64,000 nucleotides of DNA. Source: Branchiostoma belcheri (taxonomy: Eukaryota > Chordata > Leptocardii > Amphioxiformes > Branchiostomatidae). Every line of letters starts with the position of its first letter. Position 1 is the first letter of the stretch. The stretch lies in the NCBI RefSeq assembly GCF_001625305.1, contig NW_017802436.1:176107-240106 (forward strand). The letters run 5' to 3'. A model generated the notes under the pieces. It did not search any database, was not told the DNA's origin, and saw nothing but the letters and a program-made list of their open reading frames with translations. This document shows positions 38,241-50,300 of the stretch, piece by piece. A program made the position numbers and the translations under genes.

Positions 38241-38590
38241 GAACCGTACTAACGTTAACCTTAAGGACAAGTGGAGACAGCTAGTCAAGTCTGGAACAGT
38301 CAGAGAATTCCCCTAGTAGCAGAAGAATACCAGGACATGGCTCTAAATTCATTTTTGGGAACAGGCTAAAAAATTAGGTACACATAAAATCTTTTGGGTA
38401 CCGGTATTTACAGATCTTACTCTTCTGAGCTGAATTCCCCTAGTAGCAGAAGAAATTTAGGGAGTAAAAGAAAAATGACAACTTTTATTTGCACAATAAT
38501 CGCAAGAACTAACGTTAATTTGAAAGATAAGTAGAGACAGCTGTTTAAGTCTGGAACAGTCATGGGCAAAGAAATCCCCTTGTAGCAGTA
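38241..38590 (+). repeat. Two copies of the telobox-encoding exon end
   Basis: 38241-38317 repeats the last 26 codons of the telomere factor, including its TAG stop. It encodes KNRTNVNLKDKWRQLVKSGT and the same C terminus; every difference I find in it is silent. 38509-38588 is a third, broken copy with an internal stop. A fragment of the same tail (GAATTCCCCTAGTAGCAGAA) lies at 38432-38451. Confidence 0.9.
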
Positions 38591-40900
38591 GATCTAAAAA
38601 AACACCAGTGAGTGAAATCTACTACAAATGCAAAAAAAAATCACCCAAAGTTTGTACTTCATATTGCATTCTAACTGTTAATAGCGTATTTTGAGAGTTA
38701 ACCATATTTTTTTACTGTCAAAGTTGTGATTGTTAAACAATCATATGTTGTAGTAGAGGACGCAAATCATCCTTTATTGTGCTGTTTGTATCAGGTAAAT
38801 GGTAGAAGATATTATGTAAGGACAGACTAACACAAATTATCAAGTTGATTTATCTAGTTGGCAAATTTCTAGTAACGTCCCTATAACTTTGTTATGGAGT
38901 TAGGCAGCATGTAGAAGGTTAACTTTAAAACAAGATGGTTCTGGGAAGACCAGTTGTACAGTAGTGAGTTGTTGTGAACATGACATGTTAGGGATAGAAG
39001 TAAGGTGTAAGGACAGAAACACCCGAATCATTGAGTTGATTTCAGCTCCCAAATTTGTCTACTTATTCCCCTTCAACTCATCTCTGAGAAAGTTAACTTT
39101 AAAACAAGATTCTGTCCTAGTTTAAGTTGAGACTTGTTACAATATTAGGTAAGTATTTGTAGGATTGATGCTTTTTTAACACCGAGGTTCCATATTAGGC
39201 AATAGATACTACATGTATAAAGCTACGTTAGTTTTCAGACTTATTCTGTTGAGTTAGTTCGTATAGTGGTTAGACTCGTTGTAAAGTTGGTTATGAGTTT
39301 GTATAGTGGTCAAAAAACTGTTGAGTTACTTCTGTGTTCATATAGTTGTTACACAACCTGTTGAGTTAGCTATATATTACTATCTTATAAGTTCATATAG
39401 TCCTCAGTCAAACTGTTGAGTAGGTGCTAAGTTTGTATAGTGTTCAGACATACAGTTACAAAATTAATGTATATACATAATACATAGTAGCAGTAATAAT
39501 AGGCTAGTTACACGTGAGTCTGTGTATGTATACCATAAACATTTGAATGTTTTGAAATCATAACAAGTCATGCTTATGATAACAAGTTGCAAAGACTGCT
39601 GCGGAAAACAACAGAATGTAAAGTGACAGATTTATTCACTCCTTTGGTTGTCATCCAGTCTTTTTCACTCTGTCAAAATCAAACCATATTTACAGATTCT
39701 TTCACACAACACTTTTTAACGTTCATCACATAAAATAATATTACTTGTTTTGATGTTGTCAGATGTAAACTTACAACTTACAACTTCAGGACAAGTTTTG
39801 TTTAAAGCTATCAGTCGGAGTCCACAATCTAAAATAGATATATTCTATATCTATGATCCAGTCAAGCAAAATATTCTAATTGTTAATATTTGGGGCTGAA
39901 AAGGCTACAATACAATGATCCAACCTTTACATGCAAAAATATAGATTTAGTACCTAATAATGCAAAAGCTAAGCAGTTATAATTAGCATAGAAATATATC
40001 TATCATTAAAAGAGTTGTTTAGAAATATATTGCTGCATTAAGCATTGCATTATTTTAGAAGACATTGATTTTCAAAACTACATAGTTCTGTAATGGTTCC
40101 AATTACCTTATAAACTATGTTCTCAAATTTAAAGTACACAGTTAAAAGTACACTGTGCAGAATGTACAAAGATACATTTTGCATATTATCTTCCAAATAT
40201 ACCATTTATTATTTCTTAATACTTATTACAGACCTTTACAAGTAATGTTGTACAACAAACCTTGTTGAAGCTATCTATGATTATTTGTTTCAAAATATGC
40301 TTGTAAACTAGATGGAAGATGGCATACTTAGTCTAGTATTTGGCAGCTGCACATGCATAATATTTGATAATTATTCATTCTAGAGTTTTTTTGGGGGGGG
40401 GGGAATTCTACAAGCTATTTCTGATCCATTCTATTTATGCTCTAAGAACTCTTTTTTCTTTTTTGGCTACGATTATAAGCAAGCTTAGTCTGTCTTCCTC
40501 CCTCCCTTAACAATACATTTCCTATCTTACTAGTTCCTTAATACATAAGTGTGAAAATACAGTTTCACATTCTTTGGTAGGATTGCCTTGTAGTAATACT
40601 AAGTACATTCCTTATCTGTACACATGCTGTCAGCTTCACAAAGCTACAAACATTAACATTATGGCTTCCAACTTGTCACATTCACAATGTAACAGTTACA
40701 AAATGCTGTTTTTTTTCCTTCAAAACTTAACCAAAGTCGATGTTCAATCAGTTTCAGCAAGACAGTTTCACACACAAAAACATCACAAACTGACAAACAG
40801 CACAACAACTTTAAAACGTCACTACTCCAATTATATTATATAACATCCTAGCTGTTTACGTCAATGGAGGTTAGACATGGTCGAAAGCTCTAGTTGAGAG
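38591..40900. other. Intergenic, no gene seen
   Basis: AT-rich DNA between the convergent ends of the telomere factor and EF-hand genes. Imperfect ~35-bp repeats of GTTGAGTTAG...GTATAGTGGT occur at 39235-39440. It presumably includes 3'UTR sequence of both genes. Confidence 0.45.
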
Positions 40901-40916
40901 AACATCTTGTACAGGC

Positions 40917-41042
40917 GTCCTTTTGTGACAGATAGGCTCGTAAGAAATCGTACGATTCCCCACCATCCCCTTGTCATAGAAAGTCATCAAGTGAAAGAAC
41001 TCCTCTTCTGAGATATTGATGCCATACTCATTTGAAGACCTG
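40917..41042 (-). repeat. Decayed copy of the last EFCAB6-like exon
   Basis: Repeats the middle and end of the 41400-41675 exon (reads ISEEEFFHLMTFYDKGMVG) with a small change near the end. It lies just downstream of the gene's stop codon and is separated from it by copies of the TCAGTAGACTGACC repeat. Confidence 0.87.
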
Positions 41043-41094
41043 TTGGATTTTGGAAGTCAATCGGTAGCACAGACCATATGGGGCCTACTGTGAC

Positions 41095-41395
41095 AGATAC
41101 CTAAAGCTTTCGACCAGTCACTGGTCTTCCTTCTCAGTAGCCACGTGACAAGCCTCACTGGGTCAGTCTTCTGAGGATGACTGGTCGAAAGCTCTAGGTG
41201 AGAGAACTTTTTGTGTTGGATCAAAAGTTTTAACACTAAACATCAGTAGACTGACCCAGTGTTGACGTCACACTTCAAAGAAGCCACATGACAAGCCTCA
41301 CTGGGTCATCAGTCTACTGAGGAAGACTAGAGTGACTGGTTGAAAGCTCTAGGTGAGAGAACTTTCCGTGTTGGATCTAAAGTTTTAACTCTAAA
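41095..41395. mobile_element. Cluster of TCTGGTCTTCCTCAGTAGACTG repeats
   Basis: Three to four copies in both orientations of the repeat also found at 8822, 27420, 37050 and 53140. Each contains CTGAGGAAGACCAGAGTGAC followed by TGGTCGAAAGC. Confidence 0.82.
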
Positions 41396-41399
41396 CATC

Positions 41400-44300
41400 T
41401 TATTGTGACAGATAGGCTCTTAGGAAATCATTGTACGAGATTTTCCCCACCATCCCCTTGTCATAGAAAGTCATTAGATGAAAGAACTCTTCTTCTGAGA
41501 GGTTGATGCCGTATTCCTTGAGGACTTGACGGAAGTCGACGGGGGAGACGAAACCCTCGCCCTTCGCGTCGATCGCGCGGAAGGTTCGGCGCATTCGCTG
41601 CCACTCTGACATGATGACATCTCGCATTCGCAGCATCGCGTCGTACAGGAGGCTGCTCTCTGCACCCTGCTTCACCTGCACAGAACATAGTTTGATGATC
41701 ATTTTATGTTTATCAAAGGAAAAGTTAAAATATTGTTTTTGCTACGTTTCCTCTTCTTCTTCTGTTCCAAACACTGACCTCTGACTTGGCCGATGAACCG
41801 ATCTGTTTACATTTCTCACCGTGGTAATCGGTGTTGGGATACATAATGTTGCAATTTTATGGTACATGTAGGAGGGATTCATACTCCTGTATGACCATAT
41901 ATATGAATGTGTTTGAGTAAGAATTAACAGAGCAGACCATATGCAAAAGTAAACATGATGCATTTGCTCTGCAAATGTTACCTTTCTAGTATAACTTAAC
42001 ATTTGCAGAAGGACAACATATTGTTTTGGCTCTGTTTCTTCTTTCTCTCCAAACAAGTAAGGTCAAGGTCCAGGACCAGACGTCTGTCACCATGGTAACT
42101 GGTGTTGGGTAAGTCTAAAGGAGCAGGATTTATGCTGAAGTGAGATGTGAGATTTGATGTCTAAAGGAATTCCTTTAGGCCATACTGAATACTACTGACT
42201 GCATGGTACTGTATTTGCAACCCGTTATATTAAGGGTTAAGTGTTATGTACTTACGCTGAAGCGAGGAGTCTGCAGCTTCTTCCTCTGCAGAATGCAATT
42301 AGTTACTGACACAACAGGTTCTCCAGGGTTCATCTGGAGATTGAACCGGGAAAGTTTGGGTTCTCCCTGTTAAAAAGACGTCAACCTTAAGGTTATTTTG
42401 GGTATGGGTGGGTTCTGAAGCCAAAGATTTTCACAGAGGTACTTACGCTGAATCGCGGAGTCTGCAGTTTCTTCCTCTGCAGAATGCCCTCCTGCTGCGG
42501 CTTGAGTCGGAGCAGGAAGTGTCGCAGAAAGGCCTTGTACGAGAACTTCCCGTTGTTCCGCATGTCGTACTTAATCCGCAGCTGGTCAAGGTCGTCCGGT
42601 GCAAGGTAGATGTTGAAACTCTCCACGATTGCTGTGGGGGGGGGGCGGAGAAATTACATTGTATGGCCTGGTGCAACAAAGGTATGAATCAAATATATTG
42701 TTCTTAGCATGTCCGTAAATAATTTCATCAGGTTGGAAGATACTTAGGATACACAATTTTCTTCTTACACAACCAGTAAGGGTTGCAGAACTCCAGTCAG
42801 AAGCTCTGAGGAAGGTGTCTGATAGACATCGAAACGTAAGCAGGAGAGAACCTTACTGGTTGTGTAAGAAGAAAATTCTATATCCTGTTTTTAGCATGTA
42901 TTTCAACTAATATAAGCATCCCTAAGCTGATCAAGTTCGGGAAGGGGGTGGAGAAATTAGGTTGGACTCACAAGTGCATTTAATTTAGTATTCAGGGTGT
43001 CAGTTTTGCTCACAGATGCTTGTGTTTGTTTGTTTGTTTATTGGTTCGCATATATTTAAGAACAATAAAATGAACATATTACTGACAATAAAATAAAATG
43101 CTGGGGAAAGATATTGTGTTGGCTCTGAATCATGTTTTGCTTAGTTTAACATCATCAAAACATTTATCTCCTTACCCTTGAAGTCCTCCATGTAGATTTC
43201 TCCCTTGTTCTCAGGGTCCCGACTCTTGCAGAGACGCTGGATGTCCTTCCAGTGGCGGAACACTCGATCTTTCATACGCAGCTCCGCGCCCTGAGCGTTC
43301 ACCAGAGGGGTGAAAGGTCGTGACACACGGGACGCAGGTCTGTCGCTCATAACGCTCTGTCAAGGCAAAGGTATCAAATTTCAATTTTGTACAGGTTAAG
43401 GAAAAGAAGCGACCTTGGTGAGTTATTATCATATAGGAGCCTCTCTTTCCCATCAGTTATCACACCGTAACAAGTGGTCTACATGTATAATGGGGAAAAA
43501 GTGGTCGAAAATTGCAATGATAACTTTTTGATGCCCTTCCAGTGGCAGAACACTCTGTTGGGGGCAAATGTTTCAAATTTCAATTTTGAGTAACTGCTTT
43601 TTTTAGTATCTCTTAACCTTCATCGATGAACAAATTGAAATTGGAACGTACCATTCTGCCTGACTTGGGGGTGGTGGCTGTGGCGGGCCGTCGAGCGAAC
43701 ACCATGGCTGAGGGGGTCTCGGACGGGGTGGGGGTCGGCGGTGGGGAGGGGGGCAACTCCGCGCCTCGGGTACGCTCGGTCGAGAACTGTTTCAGGAACT
43801 CTCGGTAAACGACGTTCCCGAACTCGTTCACAGGCATCGTCTCCCACAACTGGTCAAACTGTGTGGGGAAACGTACAACGTTTTAGACCTCACAAGACCT
43901 TAAGTGTAAAAATATGTGGGATGTGCATGGTCCTAGATAAAGCAAGGTTCTGGATATGCGTAGACAATCCAGAACTGTGCTTGATGGTGGTTAAAGATCA
44001 TAACCTCCTAGAACAGGAAGCAAGATGATAGAAAACTTCTCACTTCCAAAAATAGTTTTATCAGGTTGGTAAAGTATAGGAGAGTTTTTCTTACACAACC
44101 AAGATGATTACCATGCTGACATTTCGGTGTCTATCAGACACCTTCCTCAGAGCTTCTGACTGGAGTTCTGCAACTCGCCGCTATATGTAGCCGATGTAGG
44201 TGGCGCTTTTGCGGCGAGAAGCAGAACTTCAGTCAGAAGCTCTGAGGAAGGTGTCTGATAGACACCGAAACATCAGCAAGGTAATTATTTGGTTGTGTAA

Positions 44301-47300
44301 AAAGAACTAACAGTGTATCTTTTCAGAAAATAAAATAAAATCCTTTCAGAAAACTTCTCACCTGGTCGTCTGAAAGTCTTATGGCGTTCTTATTCAGGAT
44401 GTCTCGGAAGTCCTCCTTGGCGACGACCCCAATCTTGGCGTAGTCGACCTCCGCGAAGGACCGTGCGAAGGCGTAGAACCGAGCACTGACGGCTTCCTGT
44501 ACTCTGGACTGGACCTCCTGCATCGCCAGTTCCTGTGGGGACTTCGGCTTGGCGGCTTTCTGAACATCTTCTAGCCAGTTCTGGGTCGCCTGTGGGTGAA
44601 ATTGCAGTTTGTTTATTTGTTTGTTTGTTTAGAATAACGTCACAGGTGTGCAAGCACGTCTAACCCTCGATATTCGGGGAACGACAGATGCTAAATTAAA
44701 CCATGCAGATAGTGACTGAGTGACTGGCTTAGCAGCTTTCTGAACATCCTCCAGCCAGTTCTGGGTGGCCTGTGGGGAAATACAGTTTGGTTATTCGTTT
44801 GTTTAGAGGAAAGTGGCTAGCTGCCATCAAGTATTGCAGTGTATGCACGTCTAACCCTCGGAATTCAAGGAATAACAGATGCTAAACCAGATAGTGAGTG
44901 AGTGAGTGAATGAGTAAGAGTGAGTGAGTGAGTGAGTGAATGAGTAAGAGTGAGTGAGTGAGTGAATGAGTAAGAGTGAGTGTGTGAGTGAATGAGTAAG
45001 AGTGAGTGAGTGAGTGAATGAGTAAGAGTGAGTGAGTGAGTGAATGAGTAAGAGTGAGTGAGTGAGTGAATGAGTAAGAGTGAGTGTGTGAGTGAGTGAA
45101 TGAGTAAGAGTGAGTGAGTGAGTGAGTGAATGAGTAAGAGTGAGTGAGTGAGTGAGTGAATGAGTAAGAGTGAGTGAGTAAGAGTGAGTGAGTGAGTGCA
45201 ATGTGAACCAGTCAGAATTGCCCTGAGGAAGGTGACAGACGGTCACTGAAACGTCAGCCGAATAAAAGACTTGGTTGACGTGTAAAAAGAGTCTCTTCAC
45301 TCATTTAAGACAAATAATAAGAAAGTTGGAAGCCCAACCTCTTGTTCGTTCTTCTTGAAGTCGTCGAGGAAGGCCCTCCAGTCTATGGTGTTGTCTGAGT
45401 GGAACTTGAGTTTGGCCAGAAGAGCCCGGAACTGTTTGTCGGAGTGCTTGAAGCAGAAATGGTCGATGATTCGCCGAAACTCTGACGCTTTGACTTTCCC
45501 TGTGCTCTCCTTGTCGAATGCGTTGAAAGCCTGGAGGATAAAATGGGAAAGTCAGACTTTGACTTTATTTGGATCCACATTTAGCTTGCAATTGGTTCGC
45601 TATTTTTCCATCACATAAAACAGTACAGCATACAACTGCCACACATAACAATAACATTGACACATGGTTACAGCAATACTAAAAAGTTGGATTAGAATGT
45701 GCCATGTTTTGAAAGGTCTGAGTCACAGTTTTTCTGCCAAAGTCACAGCAAAAGCCCTGAACTTCGAAGTTCTTTTCCCTCCTCTTGCAAAATTACAGCT
45801 ACAGGTAAATAAGGAAGTGAAGTCTGCCATCTCTCATTATGTTTACTAAGGAATCGTTTTTGCTTTTGAATGGTTTCTTCTTCTTCTCCAAACAGTGCCC
45901 TGTGACCTGGTCAATGACGTGAACCAGACTGTCTCTCACCAAAGAACTAGTTTTGGATTACATCATGTTGCAATTTTATAGCAGGAGGGATTTAGACTCC
46001 TGTCTGACCATATATATGAATGTGTTTGAGTAAGAATTAACAGAGCAGACCATGTGTGAAGGTAAACATTATGCATTTGCTTTGCAAATGTTACCTTTCT
46101 AGTTGTCAGATAACTTAACCCACCTTTTCGACGACGACGAAGTTTGCGGCGACTTTTTCGCGGAGCTTCTCGAGCGATTTTTCCGCGGGAAGGCCGTCGT
46201 ATTCCTCCATGGTGACCCCCGACCTCCTACGCCCATATTTGGAGGCCCTTCCGTCGTCGATGGCCCTGAGGAAGTCTGGGTAAGACAGCTTCCCCTTCTC
46301 TGGTGACAGGCCAAGTCTGCGGACAAAGAAAAGTGGTCCAATTTGTATGTTTACCGAAGGAAAACATATTGTTCTTGCTCAGTTTCCTCTTCTTCTTCTC
46401 CAAACACTAACCTCTGACCTAGCCAATGACCTGATTTGTTGACGTCTGCCACCATGGTGACTGGTGTTTGGTTACATAATGTTGCAATTTCACTGTCTGC
46501 CCTGCCCCTGTCACCATATACTAGTAATACATGTATGTGAATGTGTTTGAGTAAGAATTGATAGAGCAGACCATGTCCGAAGGTAAACATTATGCATTTG
46601 CTTTGCAAATGTTACTTCTCTAGTTAAAATGTTTTTTTTTATCGGTACCCGTGCAATCACAGCCTTTACACAGCTGAAGTGATGCAGGGTTTACAATCAG
46701 TTTACAATTGATAGTCACCAAACAATCAAATAATACACATGATACACATATTTTCTCAACACATTTTTTATGGAACTGTTGCAAGGGTCTGTGTGGCTTA
46801 TGTTTAGATTAGAACCATAAACAATTCAGTACCATGGACAGGCACGTAACTACTGACCTAGGCAGGAAGTTAGTTGCCTGTCCTTGGTACTGAATTGTTT
46901 ACAGTCCTGGATACAGCAGCAATAGCTCAATTGGTAGAGTGCTCGCTTTGTAACCGGGAGGTCGTGAGTTCAAACCCCGGCCGGGTCATACGAAAGACTT
47001 TAATAAAGGTACATACTTCTTTCTCTGCTTAGCACTCAGCATTTGGGGAAGAGTATGGAAGTTAAACACACACCACTGCCAGTGGACTAGCCCCTACTGT
47101 AGTGACTGCTGTGTGTGGCCCAGGGCTAATGAACGGAGATGGGCGCCGCCCTATGTGTCACTGGATGCGAGAAGGCTCTTTAACTTTAACTTAAATACAG
47201 CAGCAGGTATACCCAAAAAGACTCACCTGTCCAACAGCTCGAAGAACTGCTCCTCCTCCAAGAAGAAGTTGTGTTCTATAAGAACCCTCTGAAGTTCTCG

Positions 47301-47382
47301 GATGTCGACTGTTCCGTCCTTGTTAAAGTCTGCCTTGCGGAATGCCTTGTCAAAGTCTTGGTAGTATTCTCGGAACTTATCC
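41400..47382 (-). CDS. EFCAB6: EFCAB6-like exons 20-28 (C-terminal part)
   Basis: Exons 47227-47382, 46124-46316, 45339-45530, 44362-44589, 43652-43858, 43176-43356, 42447-42631, 42307-42366 and 41400-41675. EF-hand units include the canonical ADFNKDGTVDIREL (47 kb), FDKESTGKVKASEF (45 kb), SRDPENKGEIYMEDF (43 kb) and, in the last exon, IDAKGEGFVSPVDF and YDKGMVGKISYNDF. The exon at 43652 has a Pro-rich stretch (PPSPPPTPTPSETPS). The 60-nt exon at 42307 and the GTTGGG donor at 45338 are weaker calls, supported by phase. Confidence 0.85.
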
Positions 47383-50300
47383 CTGTGAAGGAACAGGTTT
47401 AAGATGTCAGTTAAGATATAAGGCTTTCTTTGAAGATGTTCATCAGTCACTTAAAATTAACAGTACCCTTAACGTAAAATTAACACTTAGTAGAATACTC
47501 TTCAGATCGGCACAAGTCTAAAGACTTGACCTAGTCTCGTGTTTTCGTGAGACTAGGTCACTTCGTGATCAAGACGTACAAAATATACAGTGGACATCGA
47601 AAATTTGGAGGCACATGTTTCTACCTTTCATTAAAGAGTCACTGATTTCTACCTTTTAAAAACAGTCACTGATTGAAGAATATTCTACTGTTAACTTTTT
47701 GCCTTGAGAGCATAATTGAGGCATTGTATAACACACATGGTTTGAAACGGGTACAAAATGTCAACCTGTTTGTAACACACATCACATGCTACTTTTTTTG
47801 CAACACAAGACAATCTTGTTACTAAGTATACTAGGTAGATTTGTTTGAAAAACTGCTTTGCAACATTTGTCAAGTCTGTCAGTGTCATTGTCATAGTCAC
47901 TACTGAGGGATGCATCTATCAATGCCATCTGTGTAGGGTTAACTGCATTGACAGATGCTTTCCGCTAGGAGAAGGTTGTGTAGGGGGTTCAAGGCACTTC
48001 CAACTGGCATGAACAATCAAGAATAATGGTATAAAATTTATTACTAATAAGAATCAACCAGAATTTGAAGACAATTTGCTGTGAAAATGCTGTCTGAACA
48101 GAAGAAAGTTTGGATAAAAATGCCTTCATTATTACTCAAGCTGGAATTCTAAAAACCCCTTTCACAGCCTCTTAGAACGCATCTATCAATGCCATCTGTG
48201 GGGGGCTAACTGCATTGACAGATGCTTTCAGCTAGAAAAAGGCTGTGTAGGGGGTTCTAAAGCACTTCCAACTGGTGTGAATAATTGTAGATTCAACTAG
48301 AATTACAATTGAATTTGCTATAAAAACGCTGCCTTAGCAGAACAAATTTCATATAAAAATGCCGGAGTTGATTTTCACGGAAGCCGGATATTCTAAAAAC
48401 CCCTTCACAGCCTCCAAGAAGTCTCTACTCTGTCCATGTCAAACCTGTAATAGTCAGGTGTACTGGGCATCTCTGCAAACACCTGAAGAAACTGCCGAGA
48501 CTCTAAAGAACGTCCTTCGGTCATCTTAAGACGTCTCAGGTCAGGGTCGGGGATAAGGCCGCGCCCCAAGAACACCTCCTTGGAGTACGGTTGCTTCTTA
48601 AAGGAGTCTTGCCTCTTGGGCCTCCGTGTCTTGTACGTGTCTGTCTCAGGAATGATGCCATTTGCGAGAAGACGTAACCTGATCTCCTTGTTCAAGACAT
48701 CTTCCTCTGGTTTCTTTTTGTCATAAGACGTTGGGAAGGTGTCTTGAAGACTTAAGGTTGCTCTGTCAAAGTCAGGTCGGTCATAAGCGTGTCTGTCAAG
48801 TCTTGTGTCTTCCCTGAGAGGGCGAGAGGAGTTGTGTTTGTTTAAAATGCTCTTGGGAAGATGTGGGTTCTTTTGAGAGACATTGGTGAGAAATTCTGGT
48901 GTTGAGTTACGCTCAAAAATTAGCCCAGCGTCGAGGAACTTCTGCTTATAGTCAGAGCGTTCGTGTTTGAAAGTTGACTTTCTGCCAATTTTTGGCGCAT
49001 CGTTTTCGCTCTCAGCTTCATCGAAGTCAGGAATGACTCCGTTGCCGAGGAGAACTTGTTTCGCCCGCTTGTTCTCGGAGACTTTGTCGGCAAACGTCAC
49101 TTTTCTCTCCCTTCTGTCTTCATTTCTTCTGTCCATCCCTGCGTCCAGAAAATCTCCACTCACTTTTGTCAGTTGATTTGCAAACTTAAAGGATGTCCTC
49201 ATGTTGGCTTGGGAGTTGTGGAAGTTGCCCTCATAGTTGTGGCCATTCGAAAACGCAAATTTGTCGTTGTAGCGTAGACTGGGAAGGACTTTGCCGTCCG
49301 ATGTTGCGTACGTTCGCTCCGGTGTTCGGTCTGGGATGACTCCATTTCCCATCAGTACCTCTCTTGCCTTCGTTCCGTTGTTTCCCTTTTGGGGAAAGGC
49401 TTCGAGATGATCAGTGTCATAGCTGTGGCCATTCAAAAACGCAAATTTGTCATGGTAGGGTAGGCCGTTGATTTTGCCGTCAGATGTTGCGTACGTTTGG
49501 TCTGGGATGACTCCGTTTCCCATCAGTACCTCTCGCGCCTTCATTCCGTTGTTTTCCATTCGGGGAAAGGGCTCGCGTTGTGCGAACGCTTTGCTCCTGA
49601 CCGAGTCTGGGATCACGCCGCCAGCGAACAGGGCCTCGCGAGCGTATTCGTCCGGAGTTTCCTCGCGAAAGTAGTATGTCTCGACGGCTGCCTTCCGGCC
49701 GCCTCGCCTGCAATGCATGCTGGGTGGGTCAAAAGTTATGCCTCGGCTACAAGGGTCAAAGGTTTTGTCTTGGCTACAAAGGGTCAAAGGTTATGCCTCG
49801 GCTACAGTGGTCAAAGGTTATGCCTCGGCTACAAGGGTCAAAGGTTTTGTCTTGGCTACAAAGGGTCAAAGGTTATGCCTCGGCTACAACCGTCAAAGGT
49901 TATGCCTCGGCTACAAGGGTCAAAGGTTTTGTCTTGGCTACAGCGGTCAAAGGTTATGCCTTGGCTACTAGGGTGGGTTTAGGATTTTAGAAGTCGTTTT
50001 CTGTCAGTTGTAATTGTGAGAGACTGTCACACGTCATCGTCTACAATTCTTGCTTTCTTTGCTGTCTTATTTCCTTCTATCGTTCTTTAAGTCTAATCGT
50101 TAAAGAAACACTGGGAAAAATACATTTGGGATGCTAAATTAGCTTGCACAATCAGCTTGCACAATAAAAATTAGCTTGCACAATCAGACGTAAAAGCTAT
50201 AAAAAGTTGTGACTATTTTTTGTCAAGTAAAATATATTTTAAAAAAATGTAAATCATAAGTTAACATCAGAAATATGAATTTCAAAAAAAACTTACTTGA

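Noticed and set aside
44851-45300. 149-residue Ser/Leu/Thr/His-rich frame
   Set aside because: Translation of the GAGT minisatellite.
48405-49787. Independent single-exon gene starting at an internal ATG
   Set aside because: The splice signals and phases tie 48445-49707 to the EF-hand exons on both sides.
49497-49990. Plus-strand frames rich in GYKGQRLCL
   Set aside because: They read the 30-bp minisatellite and the antisense of the giant exon.
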